DNA of 64,000 nt from Nannocystis exedens (GTDB taxonomy: Bacteria > Myxococcota_A > Polyangia > Polyangiales > Polyangiaceae). The stretch lies in the NCBI GenBank assembly GCA_945861885.1, contig CAMAVR010000004.1, positions 1 to 64,000 of the forward strand, in the 5' to 3' direction. A program made the position numbers and the translations under genes. Within the stretch, counting starts at the first letter, position 1; every line of letters starts with the position of its first letter. Below the pieces are notes generated by a model. That model was not told the DNA's origin. It did no database searches and worked only from the letters and a program-made list of their open reading frames with translations. Of the stretch, positions 44,994 to 53,068 are shown in pieces.

Positions 44994-46118
44994 TTAAGTG
45001 CCGGGCACGTTTACGGGCACGTTTACGGGCACGTTTACGGGTGGAGACTGTGTGCGCTGATGCCTTACTAGGGACTTCGCGGGGACTAATAGCGACGCTT
45101 GCCTTGCCGCTAGCTCGCTTGTTGTCAGCGGTGCCCCATCTTGTTCGCCCGCAATTTCAGATGCTCGTTGGCGCGCTTCTGCCAGGCGCTCGCGTAGGAG
45201 CTCACTGGCAGAAGCACCGTCGCCCTGCGTAAGCACGCTGCGCACGTAGACTTCTGCCGCTTTGTACGAACTGCGAACGAGCGGCCCGCTGGCGACATAC
45301 GCAAAACCGATTTCTTTCCCGTACTCGGCAAAACGCTCGAAAACAGCCGGTTCGACGTACCGGTGAACCTCTGCGTGCTTTGGTGTTGGGCGAAGGTATT
45401 GACCGATCGTCAACAGATCGACGTTCGCGCCTCTAAGATCGCGCATCGTCTCGAGCACTTCGTCGTCGCGCTCACCGATGCCGACCATGATCGATGATTT
45501 TGTGATCATGTCGGGATGCTTATTTTTCACATTCTTGAGCACGTTGAGCGACTGCTCGTAGCTGCACCGCACATCGCGAATGACGCGCTGAATGCGCTTC
45601 ACAACTTCAATATTGTGCGCGAACACGTGCGGTTTCGATGCGGCCGCGACGTCGACGTATTCGAGATTTCCGGCGAAATCGCCTAGGAGCGTTTCGATCA
45701 AAATATCGGGGCGCAGCTCGCGGAGGCGGGTGACTGTTTTCGCAATATGAGACGCGCCGCCGTCGATCAAGTCGTCGCGATCGACCATTGTCATGACAAC
45801 GTACTGCAGCCCCATGCCGGCGATGGCGCGCGCGACATGCTCCGGCTCGCGGACATCAACAGCACCTCGCGGATTGCCTGTTGTTACTGCACAAAAGCGG
45901 CACCCGCGCGTGCACACGTCGCCGAGGAGCATGACCGTCGCCGTCCCCTCGGACCAGCATTCTCCCATGTTTGGGCAGCGCGCCTCTTCGCACACGGTGT
46001 GCAAATCGAGGCGACGAAATGTCTCTTTCAGGCCGGTGTAGGCATCACCGCCGGGGGCTCGCACTTTGAGCCAAGCTGGCTTCGGCGCAAAACGTGACGC
46101 CATTGAAGAATTGCTCAC
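44994..46118 (-). CDS. lipA: Lipoyl synthase with repeat-encoded C-terminal tail
   Basis: This is a 374-residue radical-SAM enzyme that inserts two sulfurs into octanoyl groups on lipoyl domains. It has both cluster motifs: CEEARCPNMGEC (auxiliary cluster) and CTRGCRFC (radical-SAM cluster). The RSSYKA segment that normally closes the fold is near residue 290. A tail of about 80 residues follows, which most LipA proteins lack. It ends in alternating Pro-Val-Asn-Val units (about residues 360-374) encoded by the GGGCAC/GTTTAC repeat. The ATG at 46103 is an alternative start. No lipB is adjacent. Confidence 0.94.
   Translation of the reverse strand: MSNSSMASRFAPKPAWLKVRAPGGDAYTGLKETFRRLDLHTVCEEARCPNMGECWSEGTATVMLLGDVCTRGCRFCAVTTGNPRGAVDVREPEHVARAIAGMGLQYVVMTMVDRDDLIDGGASHIAKTVTRLRELRPDILIETLLGDFAGNLEYVDVAAASKPHVFAHNIEVVKRIQRVIRDVRCSYEQSLNVLKNVKNKHPDMITKSSIMVGIGERDDEVLETMRDLRGANVDLLTIGQYLRPTPKHAEVHRYVEPAVFERFAEYGKEIGFAYVASGPLVRSSYKAAEVYVRSVLTQGDGASASELLRERLAEARQRASEIAGEQDGAPLTTSELAARQASLLVPAKSLVRHQRTQSPPVNVPVNVPVNVPGT
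45003..45041. repeat. Dispersed GGGCAC/GTTTAC repeat, copy 2 (in lipA)
   Basis: Three perfect tandem copies of the 12-mer GGGCACGTTTAC (45003-45014, 45015-45026, 45027-45038) plus a closing GGG lie inside the 3' end of lipA. They are read in frame on the minus strand as Pro-Val-Asn-Val repeats, with the stop codon just after. Confidence 0.9.
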
Positions 46119-46229
46119 AGCTCTTCTTAATCCATCGGAGGCTCGATGGCCACTTCGCCCTTTTTTCGCATGGTCGCCGCCCGTTTGCTATGAATCGCGG
46201 CGCAAAAGCGCGAACAGCTAGAGGGAACG

Positions 46230-47126
46230 ATGACATCACAGACAATTCACCTTGTTGGCATTCTTGGAGCCGGGCAAATGGGAGCCGGGATTGCGCAGGT
46301 AGCGGTGCAAGCCGGCTACCGAGTGCGCCTAGGCGACGTGTCGCTCGAAGTCGCCCAGCGCGGAAAAATAAAAGTTGGCGGCGGGCTCGCGAAACTTGTC
46401 GATAAGGGGAAGTTAGGCGCCGATGAAGCCGAACAGCTGGCGCAGCGCATCACTCCGGTAGGCGATGCATCCCAATTTGCCGAATGCGATATCATCATCG
46501 AAGCGGCCGCAGAGAATTTTGAGCTAAAAGCGAAACTGCTCGGTCATCTGAGCAGCATCTCCCGACCAGATGCGATTCTCGCATCAAACACATCGTCGAT
46601 TTCTTTGACGCGCCTTGCAGCGGCGACATCGCGGCCAGCTCAAGTGGTCGGCCTCCACTTTTTTAATCCGGCCCCGCTCATGAAGCTGCTCGAACTCGTG
46701 CGCGCCACGCAAACAAGCGACGAGACAACAGCGCGAACCAAAGCGTTCGCCGAATCGCTTGGGAAAACGGTGATTCTAAGCAACGACGCGCCGGGTTTTA
46801 TCGTCAACCGGATGTTGATTCCGCTGCTCAACGAAGCCTGCTTCGCGCTGCAAGAGCACGTTGCAACCGCCGAAGCGATCGACGCCGGCGCAAAGCTCGG
46901 GCTAAATCATCCGATGGGGCCGCTCGAGCTCGCTGATTTGATCGGGCTCGATACCGTTTTGTCGATCGCCGATGTGCTCGCGCGCGATTTTGGCGACCCG
47001 AAATATAGAGCGCCGACGCTGCTACGAAATTTGGTCGCGGCAGGTTGGCTGGGGAAGAAGACGGGGCGCGGTTTCTATACTTACGATACGCCCGGGGCGA
47101 AAAAAGCGGCCGGAGGTGCAGCGTGA
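46230..47126 (+). CDS. hbd: 3-hydroxybutyryl-CoA / 3-hydroxyacyl-CoA dehydrogenase
   Basis: This 298-residue NAD-dependent dehydrogenase oxidises 3-hydroxyacyl-CoA. It has the dinucleotide-binding loop GAGQMGAGIAQV at the N-terminus, and the catalytic region contains VVGLHFFNPAPLMKLLE, followed by NDAPGFIVNRMLIPLLNEA and a C-terminal dimer domain ending in GRGFYTYD. The length fits stand-alone dehydrogenases of butyrate or PHB metabolism rather than the fused FadB. AGAGGGAACG before the ATG supplies the ribosome site. It overlaps the next gene by 4 bases. Confidence 0.93.
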   Translation: MTSQTIHLVGILGAGQMGAGIAQVAVQAGYRVRLGDVSLEVAQRGKIKVGGGLAKLVDKGKLGADEAEQLAQRITPVGDASQFAECDIIIEAAAENFELKAKLLGHLSSISRPDAILASNTSSISLTRLAAATSRPAQVVGLHFFNPAPLMKLLELVRATQTSDETTARTKAFAESLGKTVILSNDAPGFIVNRMLIPLLNEACFALQEHVATAEAIDAGAKLGLNHPMGPLELADLIGLDTVLSIADVLARDFGDPKYRAPTLLRNLVAAGWLGKKTGRGFYTYDTPGAKKAAGGAA

Positions 47127-47920
47127 GCGCATACGAAACGATTCAAGTCGAGCGCGACAGCGGCGCGAATGGCGCGATTGCTGTGGTGACAGTAAACCGC
47201 CCCGAAAAGATGAACGCGCTGAACGCCGCGGTGATTTCTGAACTCACGCGCGCGGTAGAAGAGCTTGATGCCGATCGGAATGTTCGCGTCGCGATCGTAA
47301 CAGGCGCGGGCCCAAAAGCGTTCGTCGCGGGGGCCGACATTGCAGCCATGGCCACGATGTCGACAACCGAAGCGAAACGCTTTTCCGAGGCGGGGCAGCG
47401 CCTAGCTTCAATGATCGAAGCGGCTCACTTCGTCGCAATCGGCGCGATCAACGGCTTCGCGCTCGGCGGAGGGTGTGAGCTCGCACTCGCATGCGACTTT
47501 TTGATCGCGAGCGAGTCGGCAAAGTTTGGTCAACCCGAAGTGAACTTGGGAGTCATCCCAGGTTTCGGGGGGACGCAGCGGCTCATGCGCCGAGTTGGCA
47601 TCGGCCGCGCACGCGAGCTTTGCTACACGGGTGATCTCATTTCGGCAGGCGAAGCGCTGCGCATCGGGCTCGTCAACGCAGTCGTTCCGCCGGGCGAGCT
47701 AATGCCGCGAGCGCGGGAGATCGCCGCAAAAATCGCGAGCAAAGGGCCACTCGCAATCGAACAGTGCAAACAAGTCATTCTGCGCGGCGAAAGGATGCCT
47801 CTCGACGCAGCCAATGAGCTCGAATCGAAAGCGTTTTCCGCCCTTTTTAGCACCGACGATCAGCAAGAAGGGATGCGCGCTTTTATCGAAAAACGCGCGC
47901 CCAATTTTGCCGGGAAGTGA
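47123..47920 (+). CDS. Enoyl-CoA hydratase (crotonase family)
   Basis: This is a 265-residue crotonase-fold protein started by a GTG that overlaps the dehydrogenase stop (GTGA). The oxyanion-hole segments KAFVAGADIAAMA and INGFALGGGCELALACD are present. Both catalytic glutamates of true hydratases appear, in GGGCELALACD and in KFGQPEVNLGVIPGFGGTQRL. Together with the dehydrogenase it catalyses two consecutive steps of beta-oxidation or its reverse. The longer open frame upstream is inside the dehydrogenase gene. Confidence 0.93.
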   Translation: MSAYETIQVERDSGANGAIAVVTVNRPEKMNALNAAVISELTRAVEELDADRNVRVAIVTGAGPKAFVAGADIAAMATMSTTEAKRFSEAGQRLASMIEAAHFVAIGAINGFALGGGCELALACDFLIASESAKFGQPEVNLGVIPGFGGTQRLMRRVGIGRARELCYTGDLISAGEALRIGLVNAVVPPGELMPRAREIAAKIASKGPLAIEQCKQVILRGERMPLDAANELESKAFSALFSTDDQQEGMRAFIEKRAPNFAGK

Positions 47921-47923
47921 CGG

Positions 47924-49378
47924 CTATTTAACGAGCGCGGCGAACATCTCGGCGATCGCCTCGGGCGAGTCGAGATTAACCCTGGCGAAGTTTTGCGCGC
48001 CGTATCCTGCTAGGTCGGACGCGAGCCGAGTGACGCCCAGCCGCTTCCCCGTCCCCATCTTTGAAAGGTAGAGCCCGTCGCCGAGAGCAAGCGCGTAGTG
48101 CACCGGCACAGGCGTGTTCGTAGATTCATCCAACCTGAGCAGCGCAACAACGTCTCCAGGCTGAAATTCGATCTCACTAAGGAGGAGCTCGAAACGCGGC
48201 TGTGCCGGATCGCGATGGCGATAGCTTGGCAACGGCAGAGCAACTTCCGATACGAAATCGAAACAATTGCGGATCGCTCTAATGTCGTGCGAGAGATAGC
48301 GAACGATCGCTTGGCGCATGTCTTGTGGAAGGTCTATGTTCGAACCTGATCCATTTTGCCGAAAGCGTACGATCCTCAGGTCGTCGTGCGATGAATGCTG
48401 TTCAAGCCTTCGTAGAAAAAGAAGCGGGACTGCACTGAAATACCCGTTCTTTACATGACTCTCCCATTCTTGCGCACGGTAGCTGCTTCCGCCGAGCCCA
48501 AAGTAGGGATGCACTAGCTCAAACTCGATATCGTCATTAACAAAGCTCGCGGGACGCACGTCGGTTCCGATCCCCACGAAATGAGCGGGGACAAATTCCG
48601 CGGCTCGCCCCGCTTCAGCCCGCACCGTGCTGTCGGCGAAGATATGGAGAGCAAGCGGAACCGGCGGTACACGATCATGCCGATCGACACCAACCAGACG
48701 AAGTAAGTTCGTAATGATTCGAGCGAAGCGGTCCATCTCGTCATTCGACGAGACCGCGTTCTCTATCAGTACGGTCATTTCGTGAAGCGAGCTTCGAAGT
48801 GCCGGAAGCGCGGTTCGGTCAAGGTTACCTCGCAATACGTTCACGAATAGGGACGGTTCGATCAGCTCCGTCTTCATAGCAAGAAGATGTTCGTCCAATT
48901 CGGGGTCAACCAGTCCCACCGTCTTTGTAACCGGATCATATGATTGCAGGAGTGCAGGAACCTCATTTAGTCGCTTCAACGCCACAACAAGAGCGGCGCG
49001 GGGAGGCGGAACTCGGTCATTGACCTCATTGTAAATTTGGTGCACCGAGGCATGCAGATTGATCAAGGTTACGAGCTCGACCGCCGTCAAACGTCCGCTC
49101 GCCGCGCCTGCGGCCTCATCGTCCGTTTGATCGTCAAAGGGCTCTGGACCCGCTTCCGGCAATTGAGTGCGTTTACAGGGCGACGCTCCTGACGCTTCAT
49201 CGTCGGCCAAAGTAGCGGCAGACGGCCGAACTCCGCCGTCACCATTCGCGGGCGCCAAAGCGAACTCGTCTGAGTACGGTTCGATCGGTTCGCAGGCAGT
49301 ACTGCTGCACGCGGTAACGAACGAACCGAACCAAATTGCAAATAGACCAGCTCGATACTTGAATGCAAAGCCGTTCAT
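47924..49378 (-). CDS. Lipoprotein with possible NlpC/P60-like C-terminal domain
   Basis: This is a 484-residue protein with a signal peptide, lipobox VTAC (Cys24) and an acidic Ala/Asp-rich linker up to about residue 95. The middle part is helical and unrecognised. In the last 130 residues, RNCFDFV places Cys372 at the start of a helix and PVHYALALGDGLYLSKMG places His427 in a strand. This is the Cys...His order and wording of NlpC/P60-like peptidases. The GDVV block (FQPGDVVALL) before the His also fits. Peptidase or amidase function is inferred, not shown. Convergent with the enoyl-CoA hydratase gene, 3 bases away. Confidence 0.55.
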   Translation of the reverse strand: MNGFAFKYRAGLFAIWFGSFVTACSSTACEPIEPYSDEFALAPANGDGGVRPSAATLADDEASGASPCKRTQLPEAGPEPFDDQTDDEAAGAASGRLTAVELVTLINLHASVHQIYNEVNDRVPPPRAALVVALKRLNEVPALLQSYDPVTKTVGLVDPELDEHLLAMKTELIEPSLFVNVLRGNLDRTALPALRSSLHEMTVLIENAVSSNDEMDRFARIITNLLRLVGVDRHDRVPPVPLALHIFADSTVRAEAGRAAEFVPAHFVGIGTDVRPASFVNDDIEFELVHPYFGLGGSSYRAQEWESHVKNGYFSAVPLLFLRRLEQHSSHDDLRIVRFRQNGSGSNIDLPQDMRQAIVRYLSHDIRAIRNCFDFVSEVALPLPSYRHRDPAQPRFELLLSEIEFQPGDVVALLRLDESTNTPVPVHYALALGDGLYLSKMGTGKRLGVTRLASDLAGYGAQNFARVNLDSPEAIAEMFAALVK

Positions 49379-49417
49379 AAAACACCCTCCCTAAGATTTT
49401 AAAATCGAACGAAATTG

Positions 49418-50527
49418 TTAATCGAGATCGTCCGCTACCGCCGCTGCCTCAAACGCCGCTTTTTCCGCTGCAATCTCAGCTTCTAGCGCCGGCGTCTTAC
49501 GCTCGATCACCGTGTTCGCCCTCAGCATGAACATGTCGAACACGGCCGCGATCGCAAAGTGCTCCTGTGCCGCGCGAACGTTCGCCATTTGTGCTTGGAG
49601 ATCGGCAGCAGAAATCTCGCCAATGGCATTGTTCGAGTCTCGGTAGAGAATCGTAAGTGTGCCTTTGCCCTTGTCGTTGTCGAAGCCGACCGGAACGATG
49701 TAGTGCAGGTTCGGCACTGTCTTCGGGCACAACTGATTGATGAGCATTGTCGTTGCCGCTTGCTGAAACGCCTTTTGCGCCGCCCGCGGGTCAGTCATTG
49801 TTGACAACATCGCGAACATGCCAGCAAAGCCCCCCGCTTGAGGTGGAGCAGCCGCGGCTGCCGCCGAAGCCGCGGGCTTTGGCGCTGTAGCGGCCGCAAG
49901 CTCTTTCGAAATATCGCGGCAACCGTTGCACACGAGAACAAGCTGCGAACGAGGCGCCGGAATTCCGCCCTCTTCAGCGACCAGGCCACGAATGATCGAT
50001 TCGATGCTCGCGTTTTCGTGCACGACGTATTTAACGCCTCGAGCGGCGCCGACTTCGTTCATTCTGGCGGCGAGCGGTGCCGGTGATGTGCCGATCGCTG
50101 GAAGTTTCTTAACGACTTCCGAAACAGCGGCGGGATCTGCTTTCAGCGTTGGGATGAGCCCGTTAATCATCATCAGCGGGCCAACTTTCGCCTGCCCGCC
50201 CAACGTCTCGAGCATTCCGATGACCTCCGCGGCCGGCATGTCGGGCGACAGCGATGGCGGGCACGACTTCAAAAAGTCGGCATAAGGCCGAGTATTCACG
50301 CCGTCGTGCTCGAGCACCCAGGCCGCGCCATTCGGGCTGCAGCTGAACTGATCGGCCTGCGCCGGGACACCGTAGTTGGCGTAGTCGTACGCGATGCGGT
50401 GTTTGTTCTTCCCGCCGTATGCAGACTCTTCAACGCCGTGCTTGTCTTTTGCGGCGTGCGCGGTTGACGAATAGCTGGCCGATAACGCAAACGCGGCAAT
50501 CGCCGCGCAGGTGAACAGTGATTTCAT
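49418..50527 (-). CDS. Exported protein with C39-peptidase-like signature
   Basis: This is a 369-residue protein with a cleavable signal peptide (MKSLFTCAAIAAFALSAS, AHA cleavage). The ATG at 50527 is chosen because the signal peptide begins there. Gln57-x5-Cys63 in AQADQFSCSPNGAAWVL matches the Q...C active-site pattern of C39-like cysteine peptidases. His275 in LHYIVPVGFDND and Asp297 in LYRDSNN fit the later His and Asp. An Ala/Pro-rich insert (residues 210-235) separates the halves. A secreted cysteine peptidase or peptide-binding relative is the best guess. It lies upstream of the NlpC-like lipoprotein gene on the same strand, 39 bases apart. Confidence 0.5.
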   Translation of the reverse strand: MKSLFTCAAIAAFALSASYSSTAHAAKDKHGVEESAYGGKNKHRIAYDYANYGVPAQADQFSCSPNGAAWVLEHDGVNTRPYADFLKSCPPSLSPDMPAAEVIGMLETLGGQAKVGPLMMINGLIPTLKADPAAVSEVVKKLPAIGTSPAPLAARMNEVGAARGVKYVVHENASIESIIRGLVAEEGGIPAPRSQLVLVCNGCRDISKELAAATAPKPAASAAAAAAPPQAGGFAGMFAMLSTMTDPRAAQKAFQQAATTMLINQLCPKTVPNLHYIVPVGFDNDKGKGTLTILYRDSNNAIGEISAADLQAQMANVRAAQEHFAIAAVFDMFMLRANTVIERKTPALEAEIAAEKAAFEAAAVADDLD

Positions 50528-50688
50528 ACGTGAGATCCTTCGCGGGGGGCCGCAGGAACGAGGCTGCGGCGGGTGGTGCACAAGACGCCTCCCAGAGGCG
50601 GTACGAGACTGTAGCAGGGTGTCGGAGCCCGTCTATTTGGGATGTAATTTTACGCTATAACGAGAACTTTTCTCGCGATGAGACCGCG
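50528..50688. other. Gap between greB and the C39-like gene
   Basis: These 161 bases contain a small hairpin CGAGAA-CTT-TTCTCG (50661-50675) 14 bases after the greB stop, which may be a weak terminator. The remainder must hold the promoter of the exported-protein gene. Confidence 0.35.
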
Positions 50689-51168
50689 CTAGGAGCCGTA
50701 AGAAACGGCGATGATCGTCATCTCGATCTCGCCGCTCGGCCTCCGCAGCACGAACGTGTCACCCTCGCGGCGGCGCAGGAGGGCGGCTCCTAGAGGCGAC
50801 TTCCAACTGATGTCCCCCTGTCTCAAATCGATCTCGTCGACCCCTACGATGCGGTAGGTGACGGTGCATCCATCTTCGTCTTCAAGTTGGACGCGCGCAC
50901 CGAAAAACACCTGCTTCTCTTCGGCACCCCGAGGCGCAACGACCGTTGCCGCTTCAAGCCGCTTGGTCAGAAACCGAATGCGCCGATCGATTTCGCGGAG
51001 GCGTTTTTTTCCGTAAATGTACTCGGCGTTTTCGCTGCGGTCGCCTTGCGCCGCGGCGTCGGAGACCTCTTGTACGACTTTTCGCCGCTCGACCATCAGC
51101 AAGTCGTTCAGCTCGATCTGAAGGCGCTTGGCACCTTCGGCCGTGATGTAATTTGTTTCGTCGGCCAT
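50689..51168 (-). CDS. greB: Transcription elongation factor GreB
   Basis: This is a 159-residue Gre factor. The N-terminal coiled coil carries the acidic tip and the GDRSENAEYIYGKKRLREIDRRIRFL block that is diagnostic for GreB rather than GreA. The C-terminal FKBP-like domain includes ISWKSPLGAALL. It inserts into the secondary channel of RNA polymerase and stimulates cleavage of backtracked transcripts. Confidence 0.94.
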   Translation of the reverse strand: MADETNYITAEGAKRLQIELNDLLMVERRKVVQEVSDAAAQGDRSENAEYIYGKKRLREIDRRIRFLTKRLEAATVVAPRGAEEKQVFFGARVQLEDEDGCTVTYRIVGVDEIDLRQGDISWKSPLGAALLRRREGDTFVLRRPSGEIEMTIIAVSYGS

Positions 51169-51178
51169 CGCGCGGGCA

Positions 51179-52132
51179 CTACCTTTTTTCGGCGGTGATG
51201 ATCACGCTCGGCGAGTAGGCGCCAAAAAACACGCCGCGCGTCGCGAGAAGGCCGCTCGCTTCGGTCACGCGAAACCCGTGCGCGTGAAGGAGCCGCCCAA
51301 GCTCATGAAGCGAATAGAGCCGCATCGAATACTCGCGCTCGCACGTGCGACCGTCGTGGATATTCATTGTCCGCTTGACGCGCATGCGGCTCGAGATCGA
51401 ATCGATCTGCATCTCGTCGAGGCAGATGCAGCCCTCCCCCTCAAACCATGCCAGCGACGGACTTTGCCGAATGAAGTAGTCGCGGTTCACCACATCGATT
51501 AGCAGGCGACCGCCGCGCTTTAGAGCGCGATGCATGCGCGCGATGACCTGCGCGTTCCCCTCGTCGTCGAAAAATCCAAAACTCGAATTCCAGCAATAAA
51601 TCCCGTCAAAAAGCCCCACAAACGCCATATCGCGCATGTCGCCTTGGAGCATGTTGAGCCGGGCATTCGCCGCGCGCGCGGCTTCGGATGCACGCTCGAG
51701 CATCACCGCGCTCACGTCGAACGCAAGCACGTCGTAGCCGCGCGCGCCGAGCCGAATTGCATGCTGCCCGCTGCCGCAAGCGAGATCCAACACCGATGCG
51801 CCTCGCTCAAGCGCGAGGCTCTCTTCGATAAACTCGACTTCGTCGTGAAGGCGCACTTCGGACAGCCGCGGCTGAAGGCGCAAAAAATTCGCGTCGAAAA
51901 AATCGTCTGCCCAATGATGCGACCGCGGTGCATCGTGCAACGTAGCTAACGGCGAAAGCGCACTTGCGGGGGGCGTCGACGGAAGCGGCGGCGGGTCGGA
52001 TCGCACGTACGGGGGGCGCGGCGTCCAGCTGTCGGTCACGCGCGCATCGCCTAGCACATCGCGGAGCTCGCCTTCAACGTACGCCCGCTTGGCGTACAGA
52101 GACGGCGTGGCGCCCTGCCCGCCCTGACTCAT
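51179..52132 (-). CDS. Class I SAM-dependent methyltransferase
   Basis: This is a 317-residue protein. A Pro-rich N-terminal stretch of about 75 residues precedes a methyltransferase fold with SAM loop LDLACGSGQHAIRL, acidic loop VLAFDVSAVML, LQGDMRDMAF and the substrate-side strand FDGIYCWNSSFGFF. The family resembles small-molecule methyltransferases (methyltransferase 25 type). The start overlaps the psd stop as ATGA. A lipid head-group substrate is conceivable from this context but nothing in the sequence proves it. Confidence 0.8.
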   Translation of the reverse strand: MSQGGQGATPSLYAKRAYVEGELRDVLGDARVTDSWTPRPPYVRSDPPPLPSTPPASALSPLATLHDAPRSHHWADDFFDANFLRLQPRLSEVRLHDEVEFIEESLALERGASVLDLACGSGQHAIRLGARGYDVLAFDVSAVMLERASEAARAANARLNMLQGDMRDMAFVGLFDGIYCWNSSFGFFDDEGNAQVIARMHRALKRGGRLLIDVVNRDYFIRQSPSLAWFEGEGCICLDEMQIDSISSRMRVKRTMNIHDGRTCEREYSMRLYSLHELGRLLHAHGFRVTEASGLLATRGVFFGAYSPSVIITAEKR

Positions 52133-52980
52133 CTCTCAGCCCCGCGATGCGCGATCGCTTCACCGTAACGAACCGCGCCATCGGGCATGAGCCACCGGCC
52201 GAACGCTTTTGATTCGATGAACATGACGACCGTCGACCCGAGGTGAAATTGGCCTATTTCTCCACCTTTTTCGACAAAAACAGGCTTATCGATTTGGTGA
52301 AGCCCTTCGCTCACATCGCGCTCATCGACCCCTTCGACCGTCACTCTGCCGACGATGATCGCCGCGACCATCACGACCGTCACCCGGCCGAGACCGAGCT
52401 CTGGCGGCGTATCGATGCCGATGACGACGCGGCGATTGCGCGCAAAGAGATTTGGAACGTGGTGCAGGCCGAAGTCGTTCACGGGGTAGTAGTCGCCCGC
52501 GATCGATCGCACGTACGCAATGTGGCCGGCGACTGGCGCGTGCACGCGATGGTAGTCGCGCGGCGAGAGATAAACGACGCACGCGCCGCCCCCTTCGTAG
52601 CGACGCGCTTCGGCTTCGTCGCCGAGCAGCTCGGTCACACTGTAAGCGCTCCCTTTAACAATGTACTGACCGCCGCGCTCGACGCGCGCCATGCTGTCGA
52701 TGCGGCCGTCGGCGGGGCTGACGATCACCGACGGATCGGCATCGACTGGGCGCATGCCAGGGCGAAGCTCGCGGGTAAAAAACGCATCAAAACTAGGCCA
52801 TCCGCTCGACGCGATGCACTCTTCGAACGTGACGTTGTACTTGCGGCAGTACGCCGCGAGGACGGCGCGACCTAGCGGCGTCGGCCACTCATAATCTGCA
52901 AGTGCTCCGAACGCGCGGCTTACGCTCTGACGCGGCAGGACTTTCAACACTTGGGCGGCTACGTTGGAGAGAAAATTCAT
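52129..52980 (-). CDS. psd: Phosphatidylserine decarboxylase proenzyme
   Basis: This 283-residue inner-membrane enzyme makes phosphatidylethanolamine. The self-cleavage site LGST (Ser249) that yields the pyruvoyl group is present. SPADGRI gives the triad Asp91, and SPRDYHRVHAP supplies the histidines. The length and N-terminus (MNFLSNVAAQVLKVLPRQ) fit the long Psd group (type I). The ATG at 52980 is preferred over 53043, which adds residues not seen in homologues. Confidence 0.94.
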   Translation of the reverse strand: MNFLSNVAAQVLKVLPRQSVSRAFGALADYEWPTPLGRAVLAAYCRKYNVTFEECIASSGWPSFDAFFTRELRPGMRPVDADPSVIVSPADGRIDSMARVERGGQYIVKGSAYSVTELLGDEAEARRYEGGGACVVYLSPRDYHRVHAPVAGHIAYVRSIAGDYYPVNDFGLHHVPNLFARNRRVVIGIDTPPELGLGRVTVVMVAAIIVGRVTVEGVDERDVSEGLHQIDKPVFVEKGGEIGQFHLGSTVVMFIESKAFGRWLMPDGAVRYGEAIAHRGAER

Positions 52981-53068
52981 CAGCGACTTCGAACTTCTTT
53001 GCGAGAGCGTTGCGATTTTTATTGAGGGCACAAAAAGTGCCATATTTTGCGCCGAAAAACCAGCGCAG

